From Verrucomicrobiota bacterium (lineage in GTDB: Bacteria > Verrucomicrobiota > Lentisphaeria > Oligosphaerales > JAFGRS01), in contig JAGVUW010000328.1 in NCBI GenBank assembly GCA_019136035.1, forward strand, positions 1-15,254: a stretch of DNA of 15,254 bases, in the 5' to 3' direction. Made by a program: the position numbers and the translations under genes. Shown one piece after another: positions 1 through 6,651 of this stretch. Position 1 is the first letter of the stretch. Each line of letters begins with the position of its first letter. The notes under the pieces were generated by a model. That model was not told the DNA's origin and did not search any database. It was given only the letters and a program-made list of their open reading frames with translations.

Positions 1-225
1 CATGGTCATGATCGTCCCGGCCGGGAGGGTCCAGTTGGCCGCCAGGCCGGGCAGGGTGAAGGTCTGCACGAGGGTCCCGTAGATGGCCGCCGGGTAGAGG
101 ATGTTGGTGACCAGTTGCGAGATCTGGCGGGTGCCGGTGCTGTCGAGCAGGCCGCGCCGGCGTGCCAGGACGCCCATGAGGACCATGGAACAGACGGCCA
201 GCAGTCGGACGACAATGATCTGCAT
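1..225 (-). CDS. AEC-family (auxin efflux carrier type) transporter, N-terminal 75 residues
   Basis: This gene is open at the left window edge. It starts at an ATG at 225-223 and runs without a stop to base 1, giving 75 residues; a TGA in frame lies just upstream at 246-244. The translation begins MQIIVVRLLAVCSMVLMGVL, a first membrane helix. It continues with ARRRGLLD, a short basic cytoplasmic turn, and then QLVTNILYPAAIYGTLV, a second helix carrying an N-x-x-x-P pattern. This layout is typical of the AEC/BASS-like permeases, which export organic acids or other small anions through the inner membrane. The family is normally about 300 residues, so roughly three quarters lies outside the window. 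A weak GAGA-type ribosome site precedes the start. The gene lies 83 nt downstream of the thioesterase on the same strand and may share its transcript. The substrate cannot be told. Confidence 0.72.
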   Translation of the reverse strand, partial: MQIIVVRLLAVCSMVLMGVLARRRGLLDSTGTRQISQLVTNILYPAAIYGTLVQTFTLPGLAANWTLPAGTIMTM

Positions 226-292
226 GATCGCTTCGGCTTTCTCTCAGGCGGTCCGGATCGGCCCGGCGCGCGCCGTGTCGACGCGGCGTCCT

Positions 293-308
293 GCCGCGCC
301 GGCGCGGC
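293..308. repeat. 16-bp perfect palindrome between thioesterase and transporter genes
   Basis: GCCGCGCCGGCGCGGC is self-complementary and abuts the thioesterase stop codon (complement of 309-311). It could form a short GC stem in the transcript and act as a weak terminator or processing point. There is no T-run after it on the minus strand, and short GC palindromes are common by chance in DNA of this composition. Confidence 0.3.
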
Positions 309-1100
309 TCAGGCTTGGACCCGCCCCGGCGGTGCGTCGTTCGACGGCGTCCACAGCGAGCGGGCCTGGAGGACGGCGCGGCCGGTGTCGGCTGTGTGCA
401 GGGCGTGGAGGGCTTCCCAGCCGTCCGCGGTGCGTGTCACCGCGACGGCAGCGCGCAGGGCTTCGCCGTACACGGCGCTGGTCCGGAAGATCACCGCGAG
501 GTCCTGCAGACTGCCGTTTCCCCAAAGATCGTCGGGGACGCTCTCGACGGCCATCTCGATGAGGCGGACGTTGTTGGCGTGGTCGTTGATGTCCAGGTCG
601 TAGCGTCGCACCTCGAAGCGGCGTTCCGCGGCCTCGGCGGTGACCTCCGGGAGGCGTGGCGGGACCTCGACCAGGGGCGCCGGGTGGGGCTCGGGCACGA
701 GGTCGCGCACGGCCTGCGGCATGGGCACAGGCCGGCCGTCGGTGGTGCGGACCATCATCCAGCGCGAACTGCCGCACACGCAGGCGGCGGTGTCATCATC
801 GGCGAAGCCCGTGAAGTCGCGGTGGGCGATGCGACTGGCGGCGCCGGTCGGGCCGGTCTCCAGGGTGAGGGTCGCCGGAGTCGGCACCCGGCGCAGGCGT
901 TGCACCCGGAGGGCCGAGAGGACCCACGACAGGCCTTGGGGAAGGAGGGCGTCAAGGCCGACGCCGAGGCGGCTGGCGTGCGCCCCCGCGGCCTGCTGGA
1001 AGAACAGGCAGGCCAGCGGCAGGCCGTGGTGCGTCCAGTGGCAGGCGGCGCCGAAGGGCAGGGGGTGGGTCTCGCTGTACGGCAGTCGTCCTCGTTGCAC
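309..1100 (-). CDS. Acyl-ACP thioesterase (FatA/FatB-like double hot-dog)
   Basis: The 263-residue protein matches the bacterial acyl-ACP thioesterase family, which releases fatty acids from acyl carrier protein in the cytoplasm. The first hot-dog repeat covers about residues 5-140 and includes GLSWVLSALRVQRL (56-69) and SSRWMMVRTTDGRPVPMP (111-128), the usual W-MM-x-TRRP-type stretch. The second repeat (about 155-263) holds the catalytic D-x-N-x-H motif as D170-I-N172-D-H174, followed by NN. A downstream acidic residue in VYGEAL (E213) fits the family. The start is a GTG, chosen because a strong ribosome site lies just upstream and there is no better ATG. The length is normal for the family. 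The gene begins 52 nt downstream of the secreted caspase-like gene and is followed by an AEC transporter, so released acid might be exported by that transporter (inference). Chain-length specificity is unknown. Confidence 0.85.
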   Translation of the reverse strand: MQRGRLPYSETHPLPFGAACHWTHHGLPLACLFFQQAAGAHASRLGVGLDALLPQGLSWVLSALRVQRLRRVPTPATLTLETGPTGAASRIAHRDFTGFADDDTAACVCGSSRWMMVRTTDGRPVPMPQAVRDLVPEPHPAPLVEVPPRLPEVTAEAAERRFEVRRYDLDINDHANNVRLIEMAVESVPDDLWGNGSLQDLAVIFRTSAVYGEALRAAVAVTRTADGWEALHALHTADTGRAVLQARSLWTPSNDAPPGRVQA

Positions 1101-1105
1101 GGGGG

Positions 1106-1114
1106 CCTTCTCCT
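1106..1114 (-). promoter_or_regulatory. Shine-Dalgarno site fixing the GTG start of the thioesterase
   Basis: On the minus strand AGGAGAAGG ends 5 nt before the GTG at 1100-1098, and its AGGAG core is 9 nt away. It is the strongest ribosome site on this strand and is the reason for choosing the GTG. Confidence 0.6.
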
Positions 1115-1152
1115 AGCCTGACCACGTCACGCGCCGGGACATCCGGCTTGGC

Positions 1153-3384
1153 TCAGAGCCGGTCGATGGCGCCGAGCAGCGCCGCGATCTGCGCATCGCG
1201 TACGGCCGTCCTGTGGCCGGCGCCCAGGACGCGCTGGACGCCGCGGATGCCGTGCCGCAGGACGATCTGGTTGTAGGCGACGTCACAGAGCCGCATCGGC
1301 TCGCCGAGCTCCTCGCCGCCGGCGCGGGCGCAGGGCTGGCGGTCCTCAAGGGCCGCCAGGAGGACCTCGTCGACGGTGGCGTTGTCGGGGATGGCGCCGA
1401 GGGCCTGGAGGACGAGGCCCTGAGTGACCGCGTCGCTGTTGTCGTAGATCTCGACGAGACGGGGCACCGCGTCCGCGGGGAAGGCCGCCAGGGCCGCCCG
1501 GGCCACCGCCCACCTCCCGGCCTGTGTCACGCGCGTGGGGCCGTCCTCGGCGATGGGGGTGGCCGCGAGGTCGGCGAGGACCCCGGTCGCCATCGCCAGG
1601 GCCGCCGCCGGGCGGCCCTCATAGCCGGCCCGCGCCGCCAGGCGCAGCCGGGCGGCGTCAGCCAGGAGGTCGGGCGACTGCAGGCGCCGCGGCAACAGCG
1701 CGGCCGGGCACGACGCCAGGGCCCGCAGGCGCCGCCGCAGTGCCGGGTCGAGGTCCGTGACGGTGAGCGGCGCGGCCGGCTGTGTCGGCGCGGCCTTGGC
1801 AAGGGGGGCGCCGTCGGGGCTGGCGCTGCCCCGCATCGACGGCGGCGGCTGGGTGAAGTCGTAGTAGTCATGAATCGGATCGGCGGCCTGCATCGCGGCC
1901 CAGATCTCGGCGTCGCTCTTCCCCTGGAGGTAGGCCTGCAGGTAGGGCAGCACCCCGTTGGCGTGGCTGTCGCCGAGGGTGAAGAAGACGATGCCGCGCT
2001 GGAAGGTCTCGAGGAAGTACTGCCCCGAGTAGCAGCTATCCAGGTAAAGCCGGGCGTAGCGCATGCGACCCGGCTCCACGGCCAGGCCGCGGCGGGCGAG
2101 GATGGTCCGGCTACCATAGTGCGACAGGGGCATGGTGCTGTTCTCGATGACCTCGTCATAGGCCTCCGGTGCCTCGGCGGCGGTGACGCGGATGGCGTCG
2201 GCGATGACCAGTCCTCGTATGGCGTCGTTGCTGACGGTGACCGTGCCGCTGCCGGCGGTGAAGGCGAATCGGCCGAGGCTCACCCAGCCCATGCCGTTGT
2301 CCTGCTGGTTGACGCGTACGGTCGTGCTGCCGCCGTCGTGGCTGATGGTGTAGGGAACGCGCTGGGCGTGCTGCGACCGGGCCGGCCACCAGGCCGCGAC
2401 GTCGTAGAGGCCGTCCTGCGGGATATCGAGGGCCCAGGTCGCCGTGCTGGTGCCGTCTCCGGCCGGGGTGGTCAGGCAGTCGTCGTCCGAGGCCTCATCG
2501 TTGAAGAACGCGGCCGACCACGCGCCCTCGCACTGGAAGGCACGCTGGTCGTTAATGATGAAGCAGTCGCGATGCGCCGGGTTCGCGGGGTCCGGGATAC
2601 CCCCATCGGCGTCGTACCAGGCCCGCCGCCGCGTCGACGGGAAGCGCTCCAGGAAGCTGCCGGGAGCGACCTCGATCGGGTAGTGGGTCGGGTCGCCCGG
2701 CAGTTGGTAGGTTAGGAGGTAGTTGTAGGGGGGGGCGCCGGCGGGGTCGCCGAAGGTGTAGGGCATGACCGCGCTGGCGCCGTCCCGATAGCGCGGCTCC
2801 CAGAACGGGTACTTCTGCTTTTCGCGCATCTTCAGGACATTGACGCCGATCCACGGGGAGGAGCAGGCGAAGAGGCGGTCATCGTCGATCGTGCGCAGGT
2901 CGGTGATGGTCTGCGACCACAGCTCCCCGGGGGTGGCGAAGGCCGGTCCGAGGCCGTAGTTGGCGTGGCTGCCGATGACCACGTGGGCGCCCTCGGTGGT
3001 CAGGGCCCGCTCGAGGCCGGCACGGTCGGTGACAACGTGGATGACCACCGGCCGGCTCAGCCCGGGGTGCGTGTAGACGCAGCGGCCGTGCGAACGCCGC
3101 GCCCCGAGGCTGAAGAGGAACCTCTCGATCGTGGCCTTGGCGTCGGGGTCCGGGCTGTACAGCGGGCAGATGAAGAGGTCCTCGACCGCCTCCGGCCCGG
3201 CCGTGCCCTGCGTGGGCACGGCGCCGGCGGGACGCTGACGGGCGGGCGCCGTGGGGCTGTTGACGGCGCCCACCGGCGGCGTCAAGGCCCGCGGCGTCGG
3301 GCCGCGCTGCCGCGGCAGACCCGTCGACAGCCAGAGCCCGAGCAGGCCGGCGGTCACCACCAGGAGTCCTCTCGCCATGGTCAT
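1153..3384 (-). CDS. Secreted multidomain protein: caspase-like (clan CD) motifs, golvesin-like domain, helical C-terminus
   Basis: The protein has 743 residues. Residues 1-22 form a signal peptide (MTMARGLLVVTAGLLGLWLS), followed by a Pro/Ala-rich linker to about 65. Residues 68-145 alternate predicted strands and helices and end in AHVVIGSHANYG with His140. Residues about 276-402 match the golvesin C-terminal-like domain: a dGlYdVaaWWPA-type stretch at 324-336, then VPYTISHDGG, VRVNQQDNGMGWVSLG and IADAIRV. After it comes ARLYLDSCYSGQYF with Cys451. The pair 'strand-S-H' and 'strand-D-S-C-x-S-G' resembles the His and Cys motifs of caspase/gingipain-type peptidases. The C-terminus (about 545-743) is helical and may be HEAT-like. 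The ATG at 3384 has an AAAGG site 8 nt upstream; a second ATG follows two codons later. The gene leads the minus-strand cluster and is divergent from the PHP-propeller gene. Peptidase activity is inference; the golvesin-like assignment is firmer. Confidence 0.7.
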   Translation of the reverse strand: MTMARGLLVVTAGLLGLWLSTGLPRQRGPTPRALTPPVGAVNSPTAPARQRPAGAVPTQGTAGPEAVEDLFICPLYSPDPDAKATIERFLFSLGARRSHGRCVYTHPGLSRPVVIHVVTDRAGLERALTTEGAHVVIGSHANYGLGPAFATPGELWSQTITDLRTIDDDRLFACSSPWIGVNVLKMREKQKYPFWEPRYRDGASAVMPYTFGDPAGAPPYNYLLTYQLPGDPTHYPIEVAPGSFLERFPSTRRRAWYDADGGIPDPANPAHRDCFIINDQRAFQCEGAWSAAFFNDEASDDDCLTTPAGDGTSTATWALDIPQDGLYDVAAWWPARSQHAQRVPYTISHDGGSTTVRVNQQDNGMGWVSLGRFAFTAGSGTVTVSNDAIRGLVIADAIRVTAAEAPEAYDEVIENSTMPLSHYGSRTILARRGLAVEPGRMRYARLYLDSCYSGQYFLETFQRGIVFFTLGDSHANGVLPYLQAYLQGKSDAEIWAAMQAADPIHDYYDFTQPPPSMRGSASPDGAPLAKAAPTQPAAPLTVTDLDPALRRRLRALASCPAALLPRRLQSPDLLADAARLRLAARAGYEGRPAAALAMATGVLADLAATPIAEDGPTRVTQAGRWAVARAALAAFPADAVPRLVEIYDNSDAVTQGLVLQALGAIPDNATVDEVLLAALEDRQPCARAGGEELGEPMRLCDVAYNQIVLRHGIRGVQRVLGAGHRTAVRDAQIAALLGAIDRL

Positions 3385-3597
3385 CGGCTCAGCCTTTCAT
3401 CTCGATGTCGCCGTGCGCAGGTCGCGCGCCAGGACAGCCCTTGGATCCCTCGTTGGGCCTGCGGTGGCCATGGGGAACCCATACCATAGCGGCCGCACCG
3501 GCGCCCCGCCAGGCCGGGAGGCCTCGGACGCGGCGTCAGCCACCCCCTGACGGCGGCCCGAGCGTCCCGCCTGCTTCGGCGGCATCTCCGAGAGTGG

Positions 3598-3693
3598 ACA
3601 GGCGTCCCGCCTGTGTCGGCGGCTGTCCGCAGCCGCTCCCCCTGGGACCGCCGAGCGTCGGCTCGGCATCGTTCGGGCGCCGCAGCGGCGCCC
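3598..3693. repeat. String of four intergenic hairpins (mosaic copy 1)
   Basis: Four stem-loops follow one another: ACAGGCG/CGCCTGT (3598-3614), GCGGCTG/CAGCCGC (3619-3636), GCCGAGC/GCTCGGC (3650-3667) and GGGCGCC/GGCGCCC (3675-3693). The first two recur at 4098-4135, the second also at 3944-3961, and the third at 8073-8090. All stems are perfect with 3-5 nt loops. They look like REP-type elements of unknown function. Read as protein in one frame such sequences give the TGVPPVS-type peptides often seen in spurious ORFs of repeat-rich genomes. Confidence 0.75.
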
Positions 3694-3745
3694 ATTCTGC
3701 AGCGGCGGCCGCCCCTGGCCGCTCTGGGGGAGGGCAAGAGGACTA

Positions 3746-3775
3746 CGGATGGACACCGATGGACACGGATGGGGA
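3746..3775. repeat. Three 10-bp direct repeats (CGGATGGACA-type)
   Basis: The units CGGATGGACA (3746-3755), CCGATGGACA (3756-3765) and CGGATGGGGA (3766-3775) follow head to tail. The tract is short and intergenic, with no coding meaning seen. Confidence 0.7.
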
Positions 3776-3853
3776 GGGGAAGAGGGGCGAGTACGCCCGT
3801 GCGTCGGTGCGTCGGTAGACGGTGCGTCCGTGGAGCCGGAGTCACAGGCAGGG

Positions 3854-3909
3854 GGCCGGGAGACCGGGGGTCGGGCGTCCGGTAGTCGGTAGTCGGCTCC
3901 GGGGGTGGG
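3854..3909. repeat. Degenerate heptamer-period tract, short copy
   Basis: Eight consecutive 7-mers keep one phase: GGCCGGG, AGACCGG, GGGTCGG, GCGTCCG, GTAGTCG, GTAGTCG, GCTCCGG, GGGTGGG. Several heptamers resemble those of the larger tract at 9225-9448, so the two appear to belong to one repeat type. Confidence 0.6.
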
Positions 3910-3938
3910 CGCCACGGTCTGATTGGCGCTCTCTTGTG

Positions 3939-3966
3939 TAGCGGCGGCTGTCCCCAGCCGCTCCGG
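3939..3966. repeat. Single GCGGCTG hairpin copy with TGTA prefix
   Basis: TAGCGGCGGCTG-TCCC-CAGCCGCTCC carries the GCGGCTG/CAGCCGC stem (3944-3950 with 3955-3961). The TGTAGCGGCG prefix is shared with the copy at 8037-8060, not with the copies at 3619 and 4119. Confidence 0.7.
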
Positions 3967-4025
3967 ATGGGATGTGGCATGCGCATCCCTGCGCATGGTT
4001 CCCCGCGCCGGCCCGCGGCGGCGGC

Positions 4026-4070
4026 GTCCATCCTGTCCACTCTGTCCACAGTGTCCACCCCGTCCACTTT
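4026..4070. repeat. Five 9-bp direct repeats, GTCCACNNN
   Basis: The units GTCCATCCT, GTCCACTCT, GTCCACAGT, GTCCACCCC and GTCCACTTT lie head to tail. The first six bases are fixed (one change in unit 1) and the last three vary freely. The 9-bp period equals that of the perfect array at 7897-8004, though the unit is different. Confidence 0.75.
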
Positions 4071-4089
4071 CCCGCCGCCGCGCTTGCCG

Positions 4090-4140
4090 AGAGTGGCACA
4101 GGCGTCCCGCCTGTGTCTGCGGCTGTGCCAGCCGCTCCGG
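4090..4140. repeat. Double hairpin (mosaic copy 2)
   Basis: GAGAGTGGCACAGGCG... repeats the 3590-3641 element with few changes: stem ACAGGCG/CGCCTGT at 4098-4114 and stem GCGGCTG/CAGCCGC at 4119-4135. The two copies lie exactly 500 bp apart in the same orientation. Confidence 0.75.
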
Positions 4141-4181
4141 TGGGCGGCGCAATTCGCCCATGGCTGTCTGGGAGTCCGGTT

Positions 4182-4277
4182 CTGGCACCCCTCCAGGGTG
4201 CATGGCGTGCAACCCGCGGTTCCGGGGGTCGTACTCCGCACGACCCCCGGCTACGATCTGGCACCCCTCCAGGGTGA
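4182..4277. repeat. Composite hairpin cassette, copy 1 (GGCACCC / GGGGGTCGT / GGCACCC)
   Basis: There are three stems in order: GCACCC/GGGTGC (4185-4201), an 11-bp stem CCGGGGGTCGT/ACGACCCCCGG (4222-4232 with 4240-4250), then CTACGATCTGGCACCCCTCC with CACCC/GGGTG (4262-4276). The same order and spacing recur at 8121-8207. It lies about 110 nt upstream of the PHP-propeller gene. Confidence 0.7.
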
Positions 4278-4386
4278 CCGTGTGAGCGCTGACGCGATCC
4301 CCGAACAGCCCTCCGTGGCACCGGCGGGCGGTGGATCGGGGCGCTATGTTGGCGGGCAGGGCTTGTGTTGCAGGAAAGGGTCCGCG

Positions 4387-6636
4387 ATGTCGACGTCGTT
4401 CTTCCATGTCAACCTCTGTTCAGTCCTGGCCGCGTCGGTTCTGGCGGCGGTGCCGGTCGTCGGCGCCGAGGCCCGCCCGCTGGTGTGCCGCGCCGTCGAG
4501 GAGTTCGGCCGGGTCACCATCGGGGAGCCGGCCATCTCCTACGCGCATGTGGTGACGCTCTTCGCCGTGGACAAGCGTCCGACGCCGGGGGAGGGTTCCT
4601 ACCAGGACCACCTTGACTGGGTCAACGACCCCCTGCACACCTGCGTCGCCGATGGCACCGGCGCCCTGGCGGTGCTGGCGCATCCGTCGGTGACGCAGGC
4701 GGAATGGATCGCCTCGCTCGAGGGCCTGACCGGCATGGAGATGCACTACGCCGGCGAGGCGGCCTCGCGCGATGCCCTCTGGGATGACGTCCTGCGCCGT
4801 CGCTGCGCCGCCGGCCGGCCGCCGCTCTGGGCCTTCGCTGCCGACGACACGCACTCGCGCACGCGCATCAACCTGTCGTGGTACGCGGCGCTCCTGCCGC
4901 GCCTTGACGAGCACTCGCTCAAGGCGGCGCTGCGGGCCGGCGCGCTCTACGTCAGCAATGGCCCGACGATCGAGCGGGTGGCGGTCACGGGGACCCGCAT
5001 TGCCCTCGACCTCGGCCAGCCCTCGGAGGTCCTGTGGCTGCGGGCCGGCCAGTACAACCAGCCCGGCGGCAGCTTCACCGTCGGCAACGCCACGGGCGCC
5101 TGCGTCTGCCTGCAGCGCGACGAGGGCGTGACGCGCAGTGAGGTCGACCTCGCGGCCCTCGGGGTGCCCCTGAACGAGATGGTCTTCGTGCGGGCCATCG
5201 CGCGTACCTCGGCCACGAGCGAGGCGCTGACGCAGCCCTTCCTGATCGACCCTGACGGCCGCATCCGCAACCCGTATCCCGCCAGCGGCCTCTGGGTGCG
5301 TGGCCAGACGCATAACCACGTCGACAGCTCGATCCAGGCCCACCTCGACGGCGATGCCCCCGTGCACGCCTTCCGCAAGGCCTACCGCGACATCGGCCAG
5401 GAGGCCTCCTTTGCCCTGGAATACAGCTACTGGGAGGTGCCCCTGGGCCGCCCCGCCTCGGACGGCTTCCCGGATCTCACGGCTGTGGCGCCGGACCGCC
5501 TGCCGGCCGGCCGCGCCGGCACGCTGCGTGTGACCGGAGTGAACTTCCAGGCCGGCCTGGCCGTGCAGCTCGGCGCGCGCCGTCTCGAGGACGTGGTGGT
5601 GGAGAGCCCGACCGCGCTGCGGGTGGTGCTCCCCGGCGACCTGCCGGCGGGCGTCTACGACCTCGTGGTGACCAACCCGGACGGCTTCCGCGGGGCGCTC
5701 TGCGATGGCTTCACGGTGCAGGACGCCGCCGCCTCGTTGGCCGGTTGGACGACCTTCGGCCCGCCGGAGCTGCCCTGGCCGCAGACGATCACTCTGGCGG
5801 TCTTCGGCGAGGCGCTCTGGGCCGGCACCATGCACGGCGCCGCGCGCTATGTCGACGAGCGCTGGGAGACGGTCCTTCCCGGCGAGGCGATCTACGGCAT
5901 GGCGGCCCTCCCGGATGGCGGCGTGGCTCTCGCGGTGGGCTCCGGCGTGCGCATCGTCGACGCCGCCGGCCAGGTGCACGCCGAGAAGGTGGGCAACGGC
6001 GCGAAGAACGAGCGCTGGGGCTGCATGGCGGTCGACGCCGAGGGCCGCTGCTGGGCCGGCGGCCGCTGGGGCAATGGCCTGGCGCGCCGCGGCGCCGATG
6101 GCGTCTGGACGCTCTGGACGCAGGCCGCGGACGGCCTCCCGAGTTCGAGCTGCCACGCCATGATCCGCGCCGATGACGGCGTCATGTGGGTCGGCTTCTC
6201 CAACGGCCTCTGCCGGCGTGTCGGCGAGGCCTGGGAGAAGGTCGCGCTGCCGCCGGAGCTGGGCCGGTCGCCGTCCTGCCTGACGCGCGGTCCGGACGGC
6301 GCGATCTGGGTGGCGGCCCTCGACGCCGAGCGTGGCGGCGTGGCCTGCCTTCGCCCCGACGGTACGGCGCAGGCCATCACGGCGCCGCCGCTGCCAAGCC
6401 CGCGCATCAGCGCTGTCCTCGCCGCCCGTGATGGCAGCGTGTGGTTCGCCTCGCGGCGCGGCGTGGCACGCCGCGATGCCGCCGGGGTCTGGCAGACCTT
6501 CACAACCCGCAATAGCGGCCTGGCCTGGGACGCGGTCATGGCCCTGGCCGAGGACTCGCGCGGCCGCATCTGGATGGCCACCGGCCGCGGCCTGAGCCGC
6601 TTCGACCCGGCCGCCGTCGCGTCCGTTCACCCATGA
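4387..6636 (+). CDS. Secreted PHP-like / IPT-TIG / two-component-regulator-type beta-propeller protein
   Basis: The protein has 749 residues from the ATG at 4387, which has AGGAAAGG about 7 nt upstream; the open frame further left is repeat sequence and is not included. Residues 1-29 form a signal peptide ending VVGAEA. Residues about 35-195 resemble the C-terminal half of a PHP domain (metal-dependent phosphoesterase): GE47..SYAH54, VLAHP with H99, and DD154-T-H156. A beta-rich segment follows to about 288. Then comes a PHP N-terminal-type motif, VRGQTHNHVDSS, with H309-x-H311 and AYRDIG; the usual T-D-H position reads EYSY (345-348). Residues about 362-443 form an IPT/TIG domain. Residues about 465-740 carry Reg_prop-like blades (LWAGTMHG, MWVGFSNGL, IWVAALDA, VWFASRRGV, IWMATGRGLSRF). 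The PHP motifs are thus in permuted order. It is likely exported; substrate and catalysis are unknown. The next gene follows after 15 nt. Confidence 0.8.
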   Translation: MSTSFFHVNLCSVLAASVLAAVPVVGAEARPLVCRAVEEFGRVTIGEPAISYAHVVTLFAVDKRPTPGEGSYQDHLDWVNDPLHTCVADGTGALAVLAHPSVTQAEWIASLEGLTGMEMHYAGEAASRDALWDDVLRRRCAAGRPPLWAFAADDTHSRTRINLSWYAALLPRLDEHSLKAALRAGALYVSNGPTIERVAVTGTRIALDLGQPSEVLWLRAGQYNQPGGSFTVGNATGACVCLQRDEGVTRSEVDLAALGVPLNEMVFVRAIARTSATSEALTQPFLIDPDGRIRNPYPASGLWVRGQTHNHVDSSIQAHLDGDAPVHAFRKAYRDIGQEASFALEYSYWEVPLGRPASDGFPDLTAVAPDRLPAGRAGTLRVTGVNFQAGLAVQLGARRLEDVVVESPTALRVVLPGDLPAGVYDLVVTNPDGFRGALCDGFTVQDAAASLAGWTTFGPPELPWPQTITLAVFGEALWAGTMHGAARYVDERWETVLPGEAIYGMAALPDGGVALAVGSGVRIVDAAGQVHAEKVGNGAKNERWGCMAVDAEGRCWAGGRWGNGLARRGADGVWTLWTQAADGLPSSSCHAMIRADDGVMWVGFSNGLCRRVGEAWEKVALPPELGRSPSCLTRGPDGAIWVAALDAERGGVACLRPDGTAQAITAPPLPSPRISAVLAARDGSVWFASRRGVARRDAAGVWQTFTTRNSGLAWDAVMALAEDSRGRIWMATGRGLSRFDPAAVASVHP

Positions 6637-6651
6637 AGGAGTCGCTCTGCA

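Larger units (their letters stand above)
3385..4386. other. Divergent ~1-kb non-coding region rich in hairpins and short repeats
   Basis: The region separates two divergent secreted-protein genes and must hold the promoters of both, though no convincing -35/-10 pair was recognised. Open frames crossing it are built from repeat sequence and change composition abruptly, so none is called a gene. It holds hairpin strings at 3598-3693, 3939-3961 and 4098-4135, a composite hairpin cassette at 4182-4277, a 10-bp triplet repeat at 3746-3775, a heptamer-phased tract at 3854-3909 and a 9-bp repeat at 4026-4070. The stretch 3385-3590 shows no recognisable feature beyond the ribosome site of the minus-strand gene. 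Confidence 0.7.

Noticed and set aside
1213..2715. A 500-codon plus-strand frame opposite the caspase-like gene
   Set aside because: It is antisense to a gene with a signal peptide and a golvesin-like domain; the translation is Arg/Gly/Ala-rich with no domain.
3934..4386. N-terminal extension of the PHP-propeller protein by 151 codons
   Set aside because: The extension is made of the intergenic hairpins and the GTCCAC repeat. The ATG at 4387 has a good ribosome site and is followed by a signal peptide.
3385..4386. Promoters of the divergent genes
   Set aside because: They must exist, but no -35/-10 pair was convincing by eye in this GC-rich, repeat-filled DNA, so none is called.
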